From the NCBI GenBank assembly GCA_030612585.1, contig JAUWNP010000063.1, positions 1 to 21,519 on the forward strand: a stretch of DNA of 21,519 bases, given 5' to 3'. Made by a program: the position numbers and the translations under genes. The stretch's first letter is position 1, and each line of letters opens with the position of its first letter. This DNA is from Anaerolineae bacterium (GTDB lineage Bacteria > Chloroflexota > Anaerolineae > B4-G1). Shown piece after piece: positions 14,952 to 21,519 of this stretch. The notes beneath the pieces are model-generated. The model was not told the origin of the DNA and ran no database searches. It saw only the letters and a list, made by a program, of their open reading frames with translations.

Positions 14952-15593
14952 CTACTCCTTTTCTGGGATTTTGATTGGACCGATGGCTGCACACAAGGCT
15001 GCCTCGGGGACAGCCCCATGCCGTAGCAGCAGCGGGGGAGAGATAGTGCAGTCGAGGACACTGGACGGGACGCCTCCTCGACAAGGACCCCCATCGAGGA
15101 TCAGGTCTATCCAGCTCCCCAGTTGCTCCTCGACCTCCATAGCGGTGATGGGACTGGGCTGCCCTGAGATGTTAGCACTGGTGGCTGCCAGCACGCCACC
15201 CGCCTCCCGGATGAGATCCCGGGTGAACGGCGGATCAGGCACACGCACAGCCACGGTGGGGCCGGCGCTGATTGTGTCGGACACTATCTCAGTCTTGAGC
15301 AGCACCAGTGTCAGCCCGCCGGGCCAGAAGCGGGTGCTCAAGCGTCTGAACTGGGACGGAAGCGTGGCGACACGGCTCAACTGGCTGGCATCGGATAGCA
15401 GGAGCGGGATGGGTCTGTCGAGTGGGCGTCGCTTGGCTTCGTATAAACGGGCCACCGCCTCCACATTCCATGGAAGTGCCGCCACGCCATAGACGGTGTC
15501 GGTGGGGAAGGCGATCAGCCCTCCGGCTTCCAACACCTCGATAGCGCGACGTTGTGCGTTCTCGTTGCCTGTGTGAATAACCTCGGTCTTCAT
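14952..15593 (-). CDS. tsaC: L-threonylcarbamoyladenylate synthase (TsaC/Sua5/YrdC family)
   Basis: This enzyme makes threonylcarbamoyl-AMP from threonine, bicarbonate and ATP for the t6A37 modification of ANN-decoding tRNAs. The 213-residue product contains the YrdC fold: GGLIAFPTDTVYGVAAL near the N-terminus, YEAKRRPLDRPIPLLL (basic nucleotide-binding segment), FWPGGLTLVL, TVAVRVPDPPFTRDLI and LAATSANISGQPSP. It ends shortly after the YrdC domain, so it is the short TsaC-like form rather than full Sua5 with its extra C-terminal domain. ATG 15593 gives the usual N-terminus; a TTG at 15629 would add 12 unconserved residues. No Shine-Dalgarno sequence is evident. It is the first gene of the minus-strand operon, transcribed from the promoter at 15775-15803 with a leader of about 175 nt. 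Confidence 0.92.
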   Translation of the reverse strand: MKTEVIHTGNENAQRRAIEVLEAGGLIAFPTDTVYGVAALPWNVEAVARLYEAKRRPLDRPIPLLLSDASQLSRVATLPSQFRRLSTRFWPGGLTLVLLKTEIVSDTISAGPTVAVRVPDPPFTRDLIREAGGVLAATSANISGQPSPITAMEVEEQLGSWIDLILDGGPCRGGVPSSVLDCTISPPLLLRHGAVPEAALCAAIGPIKIPEKE

Positions 15594-15774
15594 CGGTATC
15601 GGTCTGGACAATACGCGCGACCGCCGCAAATGCGGGGGCGTCAGTGACGATCAGGGCCTAACCCGTGATGCTGTAAACAGATGGCGTCTGACCCGCGCCG
15701 CCGTAAACAGGTGGCACGGGGGAGCCCTACACCTGCTCTTCAGGCTGGTGTGATCGGAAGCGCATTAGCGCCGA
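15594..15774. other. Leader region of the tsaC operon with a degenerate 30-bp tandem repeat
   Basis: No gene is supported here. Positions 15661-15690 and 15691-15720 are adjacent 30-bp units that match at 21 of 30 positions, sharing ACCCG, GTAAACAG and TGGC. They lie in the predicted 5' untranslated region of tsaC. Nothing matches a riboswitch class I know. Confidence 0.45.
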
Positions 15775-15803
15775 AGTATAACATGGCTCATAACTGCCGT
15801 CAA
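15775..15803 (-). promoter_or_regulatory. Sigma70-type promoter for the tsaC-cysC operon
   Basis: On the minus strand TTGACG (15803-15798) and TATACT (15780-15775) are 17 bp apart, close to consensus. The predicted start is near 15768. It is divergent from the lacI promoter, with 36 bp between the two -35 boxes. Confidence 0.65.
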
Positions 15804-15839
15804 CTCAGTATGAAAGTGGAGAAAACTGCCTCAACCCCC

Positions 15840-15868
15840 TTGACATCTAAAACGTTTTAGGGTATAAT
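15840..15868 (+). promoter_or_regulatory. Full-consensus sigma70 promoter of the LacI regulator
   Basis: TTGACA (15840-15845), a 17-bp spacer and TATAAT (15863-15868) match the consensus perfectly. The predicted start is near 15875, 53 nt before the ATG at 15928. The first operator fills the spacer between the two boxes, so a bound repressor would exclude RNA polymerase. Confidence 0.88.
15847..15860. promoter_or_regulatory. LacI-family operator O1
   Basis: The perfect palindrome CTAAAACGTTTTAG with a central CG, typical of LacI/GalR-family sites, lies entirely between the -35 and -10 boxes of the lacI promoter. Confidence 0.85.
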
Positions 15869-15877
15869 ATTGGTAGT

Positions 15878-15893
15878 TCTAAAACGTTTTAGA
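15878..15893. promoter_or_regulatory. LacI-family operator O2
   Basis: The 16-bp perfect palindrome TCTAAAACGTTTTAGA repeats the O1 core just downstream of the predicted transcription start. The centres of O1 and O2 are 32 bp apart, about three helical turns, so two repressor dimers could bind on the same face of the DNA. Confidence 0.85.
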
Positions 15894-15927
15894 TTCCCGC
15901 TTTCCTCTTGTACAGGAATCTTGTTCC

Positions 15928-16968
15928 ATGCCCGTGACCTTGCAGGACATTGCCACCAAACTGGGCGTCTCAGTCGCCACTGTTTCGCGAGCCCTGGCGG
16001 GTTACTCCGGTGTCGCCCCCACCACGCGCCAGCGGGTTTTGCAGGCTGCACGGGAGATGGGCTACCATCCCAATGTCACCGCTCGCCGGCTGCAGAAGCA
16101 GCGCACCGACACTATCGGTTTCATCATTCCCACCTTTGGCCCACGCTTCTCGGATCCCTACTTCAGCGAGTTGCTGGCCGGCATCGGCAACGCTGCCGGC
16201 GAGCAGGACTACGATGTCCTCGTCTCCACCTGCTCCCCGGACACGCCCACTGAGGCGCAGGCCTACGAGCGCTTTGTCCAGGGACGCCGCGTGGATGGTA
16301 CACTGGTGGTGCGCACCCGCGAGCACGATGCGCGCATCACCTACCTGCTGGAGCAGCAGTTCCCCTTCGTCGCCTTCGGTCGCTCCCGCATGGAGGGCGA
16401 TTTCTGCTACATAGATGTAGACGGCACTGCCGGCATTCGTGAGGCAACACAGCATCTAATCAACCTGGGTCACCGCCGCATCGCTATCATCCTTCCCCCG
16501 GAGAACCTGATGTTTGCCCACTACCGCTGGCTGGGGTTCGAGGAGGCCATGTCGGAGGCGGGCCTGTCCATTGAGCAAACGCTGATGGAGCATGGCGACC
16601 TGACAGAGCGCAGTGGTTATGAGGTCGGGCGTGCGTTCCTGATGCGGGACGATCCTCCCAGCGCCATCGTCGCCTGCAATGACCTGATGGCGTTAGGGGT
16701 CATCAGTGCCGCACAAGGGCTGGGATTGACGGTCGGGCGCGACGTGGCCGTGACCGGCTTCGATGATGTCTCCCTCGCTGCCCACTCCCACCCGCCGTTG
16801 ACCACCGTGCGGCAGCCCGTCTACGAGATTGGGCAGCGCATCTGCGAGATGCTGATCCACCTGCTGCAAGGAGAAACACTGGAAGAACGGCACGTGATCT
16901 TGCAGCCGCAGTTGATCGTGCGAGAGTCGTGCGGGGCATCCGCTTCGCAGGGAGTAATGAGGAGGTGA
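15928..16968 (+). CDS. LacI-family transcriptional regulator
   Basis: A 346-residue repressor of the LacI/GalR family. Residues 2-22 form the helix-turn-helix (VTLQDIATKLGVSVATVSRA), followed by the hinge-region sequence GYHPNVTARRLQKQRTDTIG. The rest is a periplasmic-binding-protein-like sensor domain (TIGFIIPTFGPRFSDPYFSE, VDGTLVV, FVAFGR, AIVACNDLMALGVISAAQ, VAVTGFDDVSLAAHSHPPLT, TTVRQPVYEIGQ). The ATG at 15928 has AGGAA about 10 nt upstream. Two perfect operators overlap its own promoter, indicating autorepression. The downstream ABC sugar transporter and GH13 enzyme, same strand, make a mono- or oligosaccharide the likely effector; its identity cannot be read from the sequence. Confidence 0.95.
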   Translation: MPVTLQDIATKLGVSVATVSRALAGYSGVAPTTRQRVLQAAREMGYHPNVTARRLQKQRTDTIGFIIPTFGPRFSDPYFSELLAGIGNAAGEQDYDVLVSTCSPDTPTEAQAYERFVQGRRVDGTLVVRTREHDARITYLLEQQFPFVAFGRSRMEGDFCYIDVDGTAGIREATQHLINLGHRRIAIILPPENLMFAHYRWLGFEEAMSEAGLSIEQTLMEHGDLTERSGYEVGRAFLMRDDPPSAIVACNDLMALGVISAAQGLGLTVGRDVAVTGFDDVSLAAHSHPPLTTVRQPVYEIGQRICEMLIHLLQGETLEERHVILQPQLIVRESCGASASQGVMRR

Positions 16969-17053
16969 TGAACATACGCCAGATAGAATAGAACCGCGAA
17001 CACTCTCAGTAGTTTCCGCTAAACCCACTATTTAAACAAGGAGGAGTTTCGAG

Positions 17054-18499
17054 ATGAAGAAGTATACGTATCTGTTGATGGTCGGCGCTATCCTGGTTGG
17101 CCTGCTGGCGGCCTGCGCGCAGCCTGCGCCAGAGGTCGTCGAGGTAGAGGTCACCCGCGTCGTGACCGAGAAGGAAGAGGTCGAGGTGGAGAAAGAAGTC
17201 CAGGTCACGGTGGAAGTGCCTGTCGAACCGGGCGAGAAGACCGTCGTCGAATTCTGGACCACCGATAACGAGGAAGACCGCGTGAACGTGTACGAGGCAG
17301 TGGCTGCCGGGTTCATGGCCGAGCACCCAGAGATCGAAGTACGCATCGTCCCGATCGAGGAAGCGGGCGTTTCGCAGCGCATCGCGACGGCACTGGCCGC
17401 CAATCGTCTGCCGGACATCGTCCGCATGGGCATTGAGCGCGTGGCGACCTTTGCCGCCGACGAGATCCTAGACGAGGATGCTGCCGAGGCCGTGATCGCC
17501 AGCATCGGCGAGGACGACTTCCGCGCCGGCCCGCTGGCGATGGTTGTTGACCCGGCCACCGGCAAGTACGCCGCCGTGCCCTTCGACGGCTGGATCCAGG
17601 CCATCTGGTACCGCGCCGATGTGTTCGGAGAGGCGGGCCTCAACGCGCCGGTCTCCTGGGACGACATCAACGCCGCCTGCGACGCACTCCCCGGCACGGG
17701 CAACCTGCTGTACGCCCTCACGCTCGCCACAGACCCAGGCCAGAACTATCCGCACCAGGTCTTTGAGCAAGTGGCTATATCGAACAATGCCTGGCCGTTC
17801 GACGCCGATGGCAACGTCAGCATGGACACGCCAGAGATGGTCGAGGCGCTAAAGTTCTATTCCGAACTACAGCGTTGCGCGATGCCCGGCCCGCAGTACT
17901 GGCGCGGCGCGCGCGAGGCTTACGAGCTTGACCAGTCCGGGATGCTGTTCTACTCCACCTACATCATGGATGACCTGGTAGACGGCTCCGGCATGGAAGG
18001 CGGCGGCGCGGTCGAGATCGCCGTGGCCGACCTGGCGCTCAATACCGGCTTTGCGTCGCAGATGGAAGGGCCGAACGGCTCTGCCTCCTACGGCCAGTTG
18101 GTGACGCTGGGCATCATGCAGGGCGCCAAGCCCGAAGCGCAGATGGTCGTAGAGTACTTTTTGACCGAGGGCTACATTGACATCCTGGCCCTGGCACCCT
18201 TCGGCAAGGTACCCGTGCTAGAGAGCGCGGTGGATGAGTGGGGCGCACTCAGCCCCTACTTTGCGAACTACTCGGAAGATACGCTGGCTCAGATCGCCGG
18301 TGGGTTCGATTCCATGCAGCGCTGGCTCTTCCGCCCGGACTACGACGCCACAGAGCGGGCCGTAGTCGGCGACATCGAAGCCCGGCTGCTGATCCCGCAG
18401 GCCATCAGCAACATCGCCCTGGAAGGCATCATGACGCCTGAAACCGCCGCCGCGTGGCTGCAGGAGCAGGTCGAGGCTATGCTGGCCGAGCGCCAGTAG
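17054..18499 (+). CDS. Sugar ABC transporter substrate-binding lipoprotein
   Basis: A 481-residue family-1 type extracellular sugar-binding protein. The N-terminus is a lipoprotein signal peptide with lipobox LLAAC (acylated Cys21). Next comes a low-complexity Val/Glu/Thr linker (about residues 27-60, VVEVEVTRVVTEKEEVEVEK), a feature I associate with Chloroflexota binding proteins, and the mature domain starting VVEFWTTDNEEDRVNVYEAV. Family-typical segments include LPDIVRMGIE, AVPFDGWIQAIWYRADVFGE and NAPVSWDDINAACDAL. A strong Shine-Dalgarno AAGGAGGAG lies about 6-8 nt before the ATG. It begins 85 bp after lacI with no clear promoter of its own, so it is probably transcribed from the LacI-controlled promoter. 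A hairpin follows its stop and may raise its expression above that of the permeases. Confidence 0.93.
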   Translation: MKKYTYLLMVGAILVGLLAACAQPAPEVVEVEVTRVVTEKEEVEVEKEVQVTVEVPVEPGEKTVVEFWTTDNEEDRVNVYEAVAAGFMAEHPEIEVRIVPIEEAGVSQRIATALAANRLPDIVRMGIERVATFAADEILDEDAAEAVIASIGEDDFRAGPLAMVVDPATGKYAAVPFDGWIQAIWYRADVFGEAGLNAPVSWDDINAACDALPGTGNLLYALTLATDPGQNYPHQVFEQVAISNNAWPFDADGNVSMDTPEMVEALKFYSELQRCAMPGPQYWRGAREAYELDQSGMLFYSTYIMDDLVDGSGMEGGGAVEIAVADLALNTGFASQMEGPNGSASYGQLVTLGIMQGAKPEAQMVVEYFLTEGYIDILALAPFGKVPVLESAVDEWGALSPYFANYSEDTLAQIAGGFDSMQRWLFRPDYDATERAVVGDIEARLLIPQAISNIALEGIMTPETAAAWLQEQVEAMLAERQ

Positions 18500-18515
18500 A
18501 CGTAGAACGATGGCT

Positions 18516-18545
18516 GGGGATGCAGCACCGGCGTGCTGCGTCCCC
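18516..18545 (+). terminator. Strong hairpin after the binding-protein gene
   Basis: The stem pairs GGGGATGCAGCAC (18516-18528) with GTGCTGCGTCCCC (18533-18545), including one T-G pair, around loop CGGC. Only TTTT follows a few bases later, so it may be a partial terminator or a 3' stabiliser that raises binding-protein mRNA over permease mRNA. Confidence 0.65.
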
Positions 18546-18560
18546 GGCACTTTTGGTGAA

Positions 18561-18592
18561 GAAACCAGGTTTTTAAGAAAAAACATAGTTTC
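18561..18592. repeat. Degenerate AAACC/GGTTT palindromic sequence
   Basis: The 126-bp gap between the binding-protein and permease genes contains AAACCAGGTTT, a palindrome around a central A, then a second partial unit. The outer GAAAC (18561-18565) and GTTTC (18588-18592) and the inner TTTTT / AAAAA can pair as one hairpin. It may be a worn dispersed repeat; family unknown. Confidence 0.35.
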
Positions 18593-18625
18593 TAATCCCC
18601 GCTAGTGAATTGGGAGGGTAAGACC

Positions 18626-19585
18626 ATGACTGTTTCGGCCAAAGATTCACGATTATCATTCAGCCGGCGTTGGAACTCGCTCGATGCCCGCGAGGCCCGT
18701 TTGGCCTGGATGTTGATCCTACCTACAGCGCTGATCGTCTTCGGGCTGGTCCTCTTTCCGGCAATCTTTAGCGTATGGATCAGTTTTCGTGACGTGGGAC
18801 TCAAAAACCTGAACGACGTCTTTCAAGCGCCATTCGTGGGCCTGGAGAACTATCGCGCAGTCATCAACGACTTTGCCTTCAAGTGGCAAGGTTTGCAGAG
18901 TTGGGGGGCGGCGGTCACCAGCATCGTCTACTCGCTCAGCGCAGCGATCCTAACGTTGGTTGTCGGTTTGATCGCGTCGCTGCTGCTCAACCAGCCGTTC
19001 CGCGGGCGGGGAGCGACGCGCGCCATCTTTCTCTTCTCTTACGTCGCGCCTATCGTCAGTGTAGCCTTCGTCTGGCGCTGGATCCTCGACCCGCGCCCGT
19101 CTGGAGTGATCAACGACATTCTGATGAAACTGAACCTGATCGAGTTGCCGCAAGCCTACCTCTCCACGCGCGGTCTCGCGCTATGGCTGGTGGTCGTCTT
19201 TACGGCCTGGCGTTACTTTCCGTTTGCCATGCTAATGATCCTGGCGCGGCTTCAGGCCATTGACAAGACCATGTACGAAGCGGCCGACGTGGATGGCGCG
19301 AACACCTGGCACAAGTTCTTGTACATTACGATACCCGAGTTGCGCTACGTGTTAGGCTCCATCTTTCTGCTCCGCTTGATCTGGACATTCAACAAGTTCG
19401 ACGACATCTTTTTGCTGACCGGGGGCGGTTTCGGCACGAACGTCCTCCCGGTGCTCACATATCAATTCAGTTTTGGGTCGTTCAACTTTGGCAAAGGGGC
19501 GGCCAACGCGATGATTTTGCTGATTATCCTGGTCGTGTTCCTGCTGATATACGTGAGTACCGTCATGAGAAACGTCGAGGAGTAA
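18626..19585 (+). CDS. Sugar ABC transporter permease (MalF/UgpA-like)
   Basis: A 319-residue inner-membrane subunit of a CUT1-type sugar importer. It has about six membrane segments, the first at about residues 28-50 (LAWMLILPTALIVFGLVLF). The EAA loop that contacts the ATPase is clear: EAADVDGANTWHKFLYITIP, beginning at E218. I start at ATG 18626 because GGGAGG lies 8 nt upstream; a GTG at 18605 would place that site inside the gene. It follows the binding-protein gene by 126 bp and precedes the second permease by 12 bp. Substrate specificity resides mostly in the binding protein and cannot be assigned here. Confidence 0.93.
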   Translation: MTVSAKDSRLSFSRRWNSLDAREARLAWMLILPTALIVFGLVLFPAIFSVWISFRDVGLKNLNDVFQAPFVGLENYRAVINDFAFKWQGLQSWGAAVTSIVYSLSAAILTLVVGLIASLLLNQPFRGRGATRAIFLFSYVAPIVSVAFVWRWILDPRPSGVINDILMKLNLIELPQAYLSTRGLALWLVVVFTAWRYFPFAMLMILARLQAIDKTMYEAADVDGANTWHKFLYITIPELRYVLGSIFLLRLIWTFNKFDDIFLLTGGGFGTNVLPVLTYQFSFGSFNFGKGAANAMILLIILVVFLLIYVSTVMRNVEE

Positions 19586-19597
19586 ACGGAGGCAAAG

Positions 19598-20509
19598 ATG
19601 ACTAGAAATAATCCCACTTGTCCCTCAAAGGGCGAGAGTCTGAGTCTGATTGATCACATAGCTCAGTGGATCAACTGGCCGCGCTTTATTTTCGCAGTGA
19701 CCATGATTTTCTTCCTGACCAGCATCCTGTTTCCCTTTTACTGGATGGTGAGTTCATCATTCAAGACCTATGCCGAGATCGGTGGCCGGGAGCCGGTCTA
19801 CATCCCCAGCGCCCTGCGGCCGGAGGCTTACCTGGAGTTGTTCGACTTTTGGAACTTTGGCGCCAATATCGTCAACAGTATCAAAATTGCGGTTCCTACC
19901 GCCATCATCGCGGTGATCCTGTCCACGATGGGCGCGTACGCGGTATCCAGGCTGAACTTTCGGGGCAAGAACGCGATGCTCAATGGCATCCTGATCGTCT
20001 ATCTGTTTCCGGGCATTCTGCTGATCATACCATTATTCGCCATGGTGTCCCGGATCGGCGCCAGTATTGGGTTCGAGATACAGGATAACCTCACGGTGTT
20101 GATCATCACCTACCTGGCGCAGACACTCCCCGTGGCGCTCTACATGCTGGCTAACTACTTTCGCACCATTCCGGCCGAGATTGAGCAGGCCGCTCTGATT
20201 GACGGGTGCAGCCGCGTGGGCGTGATCTGGCGGATCACGTTGCCCCTGGCTATCCCGGCACTGGTCTCAGTCGGCATCTACACTTTCATGATCGCCTGGA
20301 ACGAGTTTCTCTACGCACTCGTGTTCCTGAACAGCCGCGATCTATTCACCATGCCGATCAAGATCAACACGATCTTCAACGATCCCAGCCCGCGGCCTCA
20401 CGTCGTTATGGCCGCCTCGACCATCATGACCTTGCCAGTAGTCACTCTCTTCCTCGCCCTGGAACGGTTCCTTGCAGAAGGGCTCACGGCCGGGGGTGTG
20501 AAAGGATAA
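19598..20509 (+). CDS. Sugar ABC transporter permease (MalG/UgpE-like)
   Basis: A 303-residue partner permease. The N-terminal segment (FIFAVTMIFFLTSILFPFYW) and the following MVSSSFKT motif are typical of MalG-like subunits. About six membrane helices follow, with the EAA loop EIEQAALIDGCSRVGVIWRI (E196 onward) and the late segment AWNEFLYALVFLNSR, both hallmarks of the group. The ATG at 19598 is 12 nt after the first permease stop, within one transcription unit. There is no ATPase gene in the window. Such CUT1 importers often use a shared MsmK-type ATPase encoded elsewhere, or the gene may lie beyond 21519. A hairpin at 20566-20598 follows. Confidence 0.94.
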   Translation: MTRNNPTCPSKGESLSLIDHIAQWINWPRFIFAVTMIFFLTSILFPFYWMVSSSFKTYAEIGGREPVYIPSALRPEAYLELFDFWNFGANIVNSIKIAVPTAIIAVILSTMGAYAVSRLNFRGKNAMLNGILIVYLFPGILLIIPLFAMVSRIGASIGFEIQDNLTVLIITYLAQTLPVALYMLANYFRTIPAEIEQAALIDGCSRVGVIWRITLPLAIPALVSVGIYTFMIAWNEFLYALVFLNSRDLFTMPIKINTIFNDPSPRPHVVMAASTIMTLPVVTLFLALERFLAEGLTAGGVKG

Positions 20510-20565
20510 CGGCAGCCGGCTGGCAATCAGTGAGGTCTGTCGCTGAAGGGCCCATAGATACGGAA

Positions 20566-20598
20566 AGAGCCTGCTGTTGTCTGGTAACAGCAGGCTCT
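20566..20598 (+). terminator. Hairpin between the permease and GH13 genes
   Basis: A perfect 13-bp stem (AGAGCCTGCTGTT at 20566-20578, AACAGCAGGCTCT at 20586-20598) with a 7-nt loop lies 57 bp after the second permease. The following tract is pyrimidine-rich (CCTATCTCTTCT) but not a T-run, so termination may be partial. It ends 22 bp before the GH13 start. Confidence 0.65.
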
Positions 20599-20620
20599 CC
20601 TATCTCTTCTATAGAGCACA

Positions 20621-21519
20621 ATGCAATCCATTCCTTATCTACCAAACATCGCCTTATCTGAGCAGGTAGAACAGCGCCTGCTCGATCACCTGACCTTCTT
20701 ATACGGCGCGGAGCGAGCGCCAGCCCTGCTGGAGCGTCTACGCGTCATTCTGACGCAGTTCCAGCAACGGAACCCGCAACGCGCCGCGCAGGAGCCCCGG
20801 CCCCCCCAGGAGCGGTTGACGGAGCGGGACGCCATCCTCATCACTTACGGCGACCAGGTGATGGAGCGAGGCAGACCCCCGCTGCAAGCCCTGGCCGATG
20901 TGCTGGAGAAGCACATCCAGGGCATCGTCACCGGCGTCCACATCCTGCCTTTCTTCCCCTACTCCTCCGACGACGGCTTCTCCATCATTGACTACACAGT
21001 CGTCAATCCCGACTTAGGTGACTGGGCGGACATCGAGCGGCTGGGCCGTTACTTCCGCCTCATGTTCGATGCCGTCATCAATCACGTCTCGGCACAAAGC
21101 CGCTGGTTTCAGGAGTTCCTGAAAGGCAATCCGGAGTTCACCGACTACTTCATCGTCGTCGAGGAAGGGACCGACCTGTCGCAGGTCGTGCGCCCCAGGG
21201 CGCTGCCGCTTCTGACCCGCGTGCGGACGGATCGCCCTTCGACAGGCTCCCCGCCACGAGTACTCGCGGTGGCAGGGCAGGCTCCTTCGACAGGCTCCCC
21301 TCGACTACGCTCGGGGCAGGCAGGGCATCGCGGCGAGCGGTTGGTCTGGACCACCTTCAGCGCGGACCAGGTTGACCTCAACTACGCCAACCCTGACGTG
21401 CTGCTCAAGGTCATCGAGGTTCTCCTGCTGTACGTCGAGAAGGGAGCCGAGATCATCCGGTTGGACGCCATCGCCTACCTGTGGAAGAAGATTGGCACGA
21501 CCTGCATCCACCTGGAGGA
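20621..21519 (+). CDS. GH13_18-type sugar phosphorylase (sucrose phosphorylase-like), 3'-truncated
   Basis: The first 299 codons of an alpha-amylase-superfamily enzyme; the frame is open to the window end. Family signatures are VHILPFFPYSSDDGFSIIDY, LMFDAVINHVS, FIVVEEGTDLSQVVRPRALP, VWTTFSADQVDLNYANP and EIIRLDAIAYLWKKIGTTCI. The last contains the catalytic nucleophile Asp of RLDA. These match sucrose phosphorylases and related glucosylglycerate/glucosylglycerol phosphorylases, which split an alpha-glucoside with phosphate to glucose-1-phosphate. Which disaccharide is used cannot be decided here. Residues about 206-236 are a repeat-encoded insertion absent from the family pattern, between ALPLLTRV and RLVWTTFS. 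ATG 20621 is the first in-frame ATG; there is no Shine-Dalgarno sequence, but TATAGA at 20610-20615 sits where a leaderless -10 would. Confidence 0.87.
   Translation, partial: MQSIPYLPNIALSEQVEQRLLDHLTFLYGAERAPALLERLRVILTQFQQRNPQRAAQEPRPPQERLTERDAILITYGDQVMERGRPPLQALADVLEKHIQGIVTGVHILPFFPYSSDDGFSIIDYTVVNPDLGDWADIERLGRYFRLMFDAVINHVSAQSRWFQEFLKGNPEFTDYFIVVEEGTDLSQVVRPRALPLLTRVRTDRPSTGSPPRVLAVAGQAPSTGSPRLRSGQAGHRGERLVWTTFSADQVDLNYANPDVLLKVIEVLLLYVEKGAEIIRLDAIAYLWKKIGTTCIHLE
21236..21326. repeat. Dispersed palindromic repeat inserted in frame in the GH13 gene
   Basis: CCTTCGACAGGCTCCCC occurs twice as a perfect 17-bp direct repeat (21236-21252 and 21284-21300). Between the copies is an imperfect hairpin around the palindrome CGAGTACTCG (21257-21266, flanked by CCGCC and GGTGG), and after the second copy comes a CCCC...GGGG inverted segment with GGCAGGCAGGGC. 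The frame is kept through the insert. The minus strand reads PERSRGEPVEG, a peptide I recall as frequent in translated environmental genomes wherever this repeat occurs. Confidence 0.8.

Noticed and set aside
16969..17053. Separate promoter or a third LacI operator before the binding-protein gene
   Set aside because: TAGAAT at 16984 has no matching -35, and GTTTCCGCTAAAC does not match the O1/O2 palindrome; only the Shine-Dalgarno sequence is convincing.
21145..21381. 78-codon minus-strand frame containing PERSRGEPVEG
   Set aside because: It is the reverse reading of the dispersed repeat inside the GH13 gene, not a gene.

Overview
This 21.5 kb window looks like a chromosomal piece of a GC-rich bacterium, most probably Chloroflexota (Anaerolineae-like) or a close relative. 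I infer this from the recA-recX-rny order, the DUF4446 and bactofilin genes, membrane-anchored LysM/M23 proteins, a sugar-binding lipoprotein with a long Val/Glu-rich linker after its lipobox, and short dispersed repeats that sit inside genes in frame. No 16S gene or phylogenetic marker was tested. There is no phage, CRISPR array, tRNA or complete insertion sequence.

Layout. (1) 1-3412, plus strand: the 3' part of recA, a strong intrinsic terminator, recX and overlapping rny (RNase Y). (2) 3428-5851, minus strand: two paralogous LysM + M23 endopeptidases in tandem, led by a good sigma70-type promoter at 5901-5929. A 112-bp MITE-like element with an 11-bp target duplication abuts this promoter, and rdgB lies beyond it on the minus strand. 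(3) 6792-10545, plus strand: a thioesterase, a Lon-family AAA+ protease and a universal stress protein joined to it by an ATGA overlap; a bidirectional terminator follows. (4) 15593-10616, minus strand: tsaC/sua5-type gene, cysC, an unannotated broken reading frame, a DUF2723 GT-C-like membrane protein, DUF4446 and bactofilin. (5) 15840-21519, plus strand: a LacI regulator with consensus promoter and two perfect palindromic operators, a sugar-binding lipoprotein, two ABC permeases and the start of a GH13_18-type sugar phosphorylase.

How they work together. Region 5 is a self-contained carbohydrate uptake locus: the LacI repressor very probably controls its own promoter, the binding protein and permeases import a sugar, and the phosphorylase probably splits an alpha-glucoside with phosphate. 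No ATPase subunit is in the window. Region 4 mixes tRNA modification (TsaC), sulfate activation (CysC) and envelope genes. Regions 1 and 3 are DNA repair, RNA decay and proteostasis housekeeping.

The most distinctive signals are non-genic or sub-genic: the MITE-like element with two tandem hairpins whose loops are complementary; the twin LacI operators; a repeat inserted in frame in the GH13 enzyme; a nine-unit heptanucleotide array read as hydrophobic residues in the DUF2723 protein; and a coding-like frame with one internal stop wedged between cysC and the DUF2723 gene, ending in an ATGA overlap. I see no clear previously undescribed multi-gene system.
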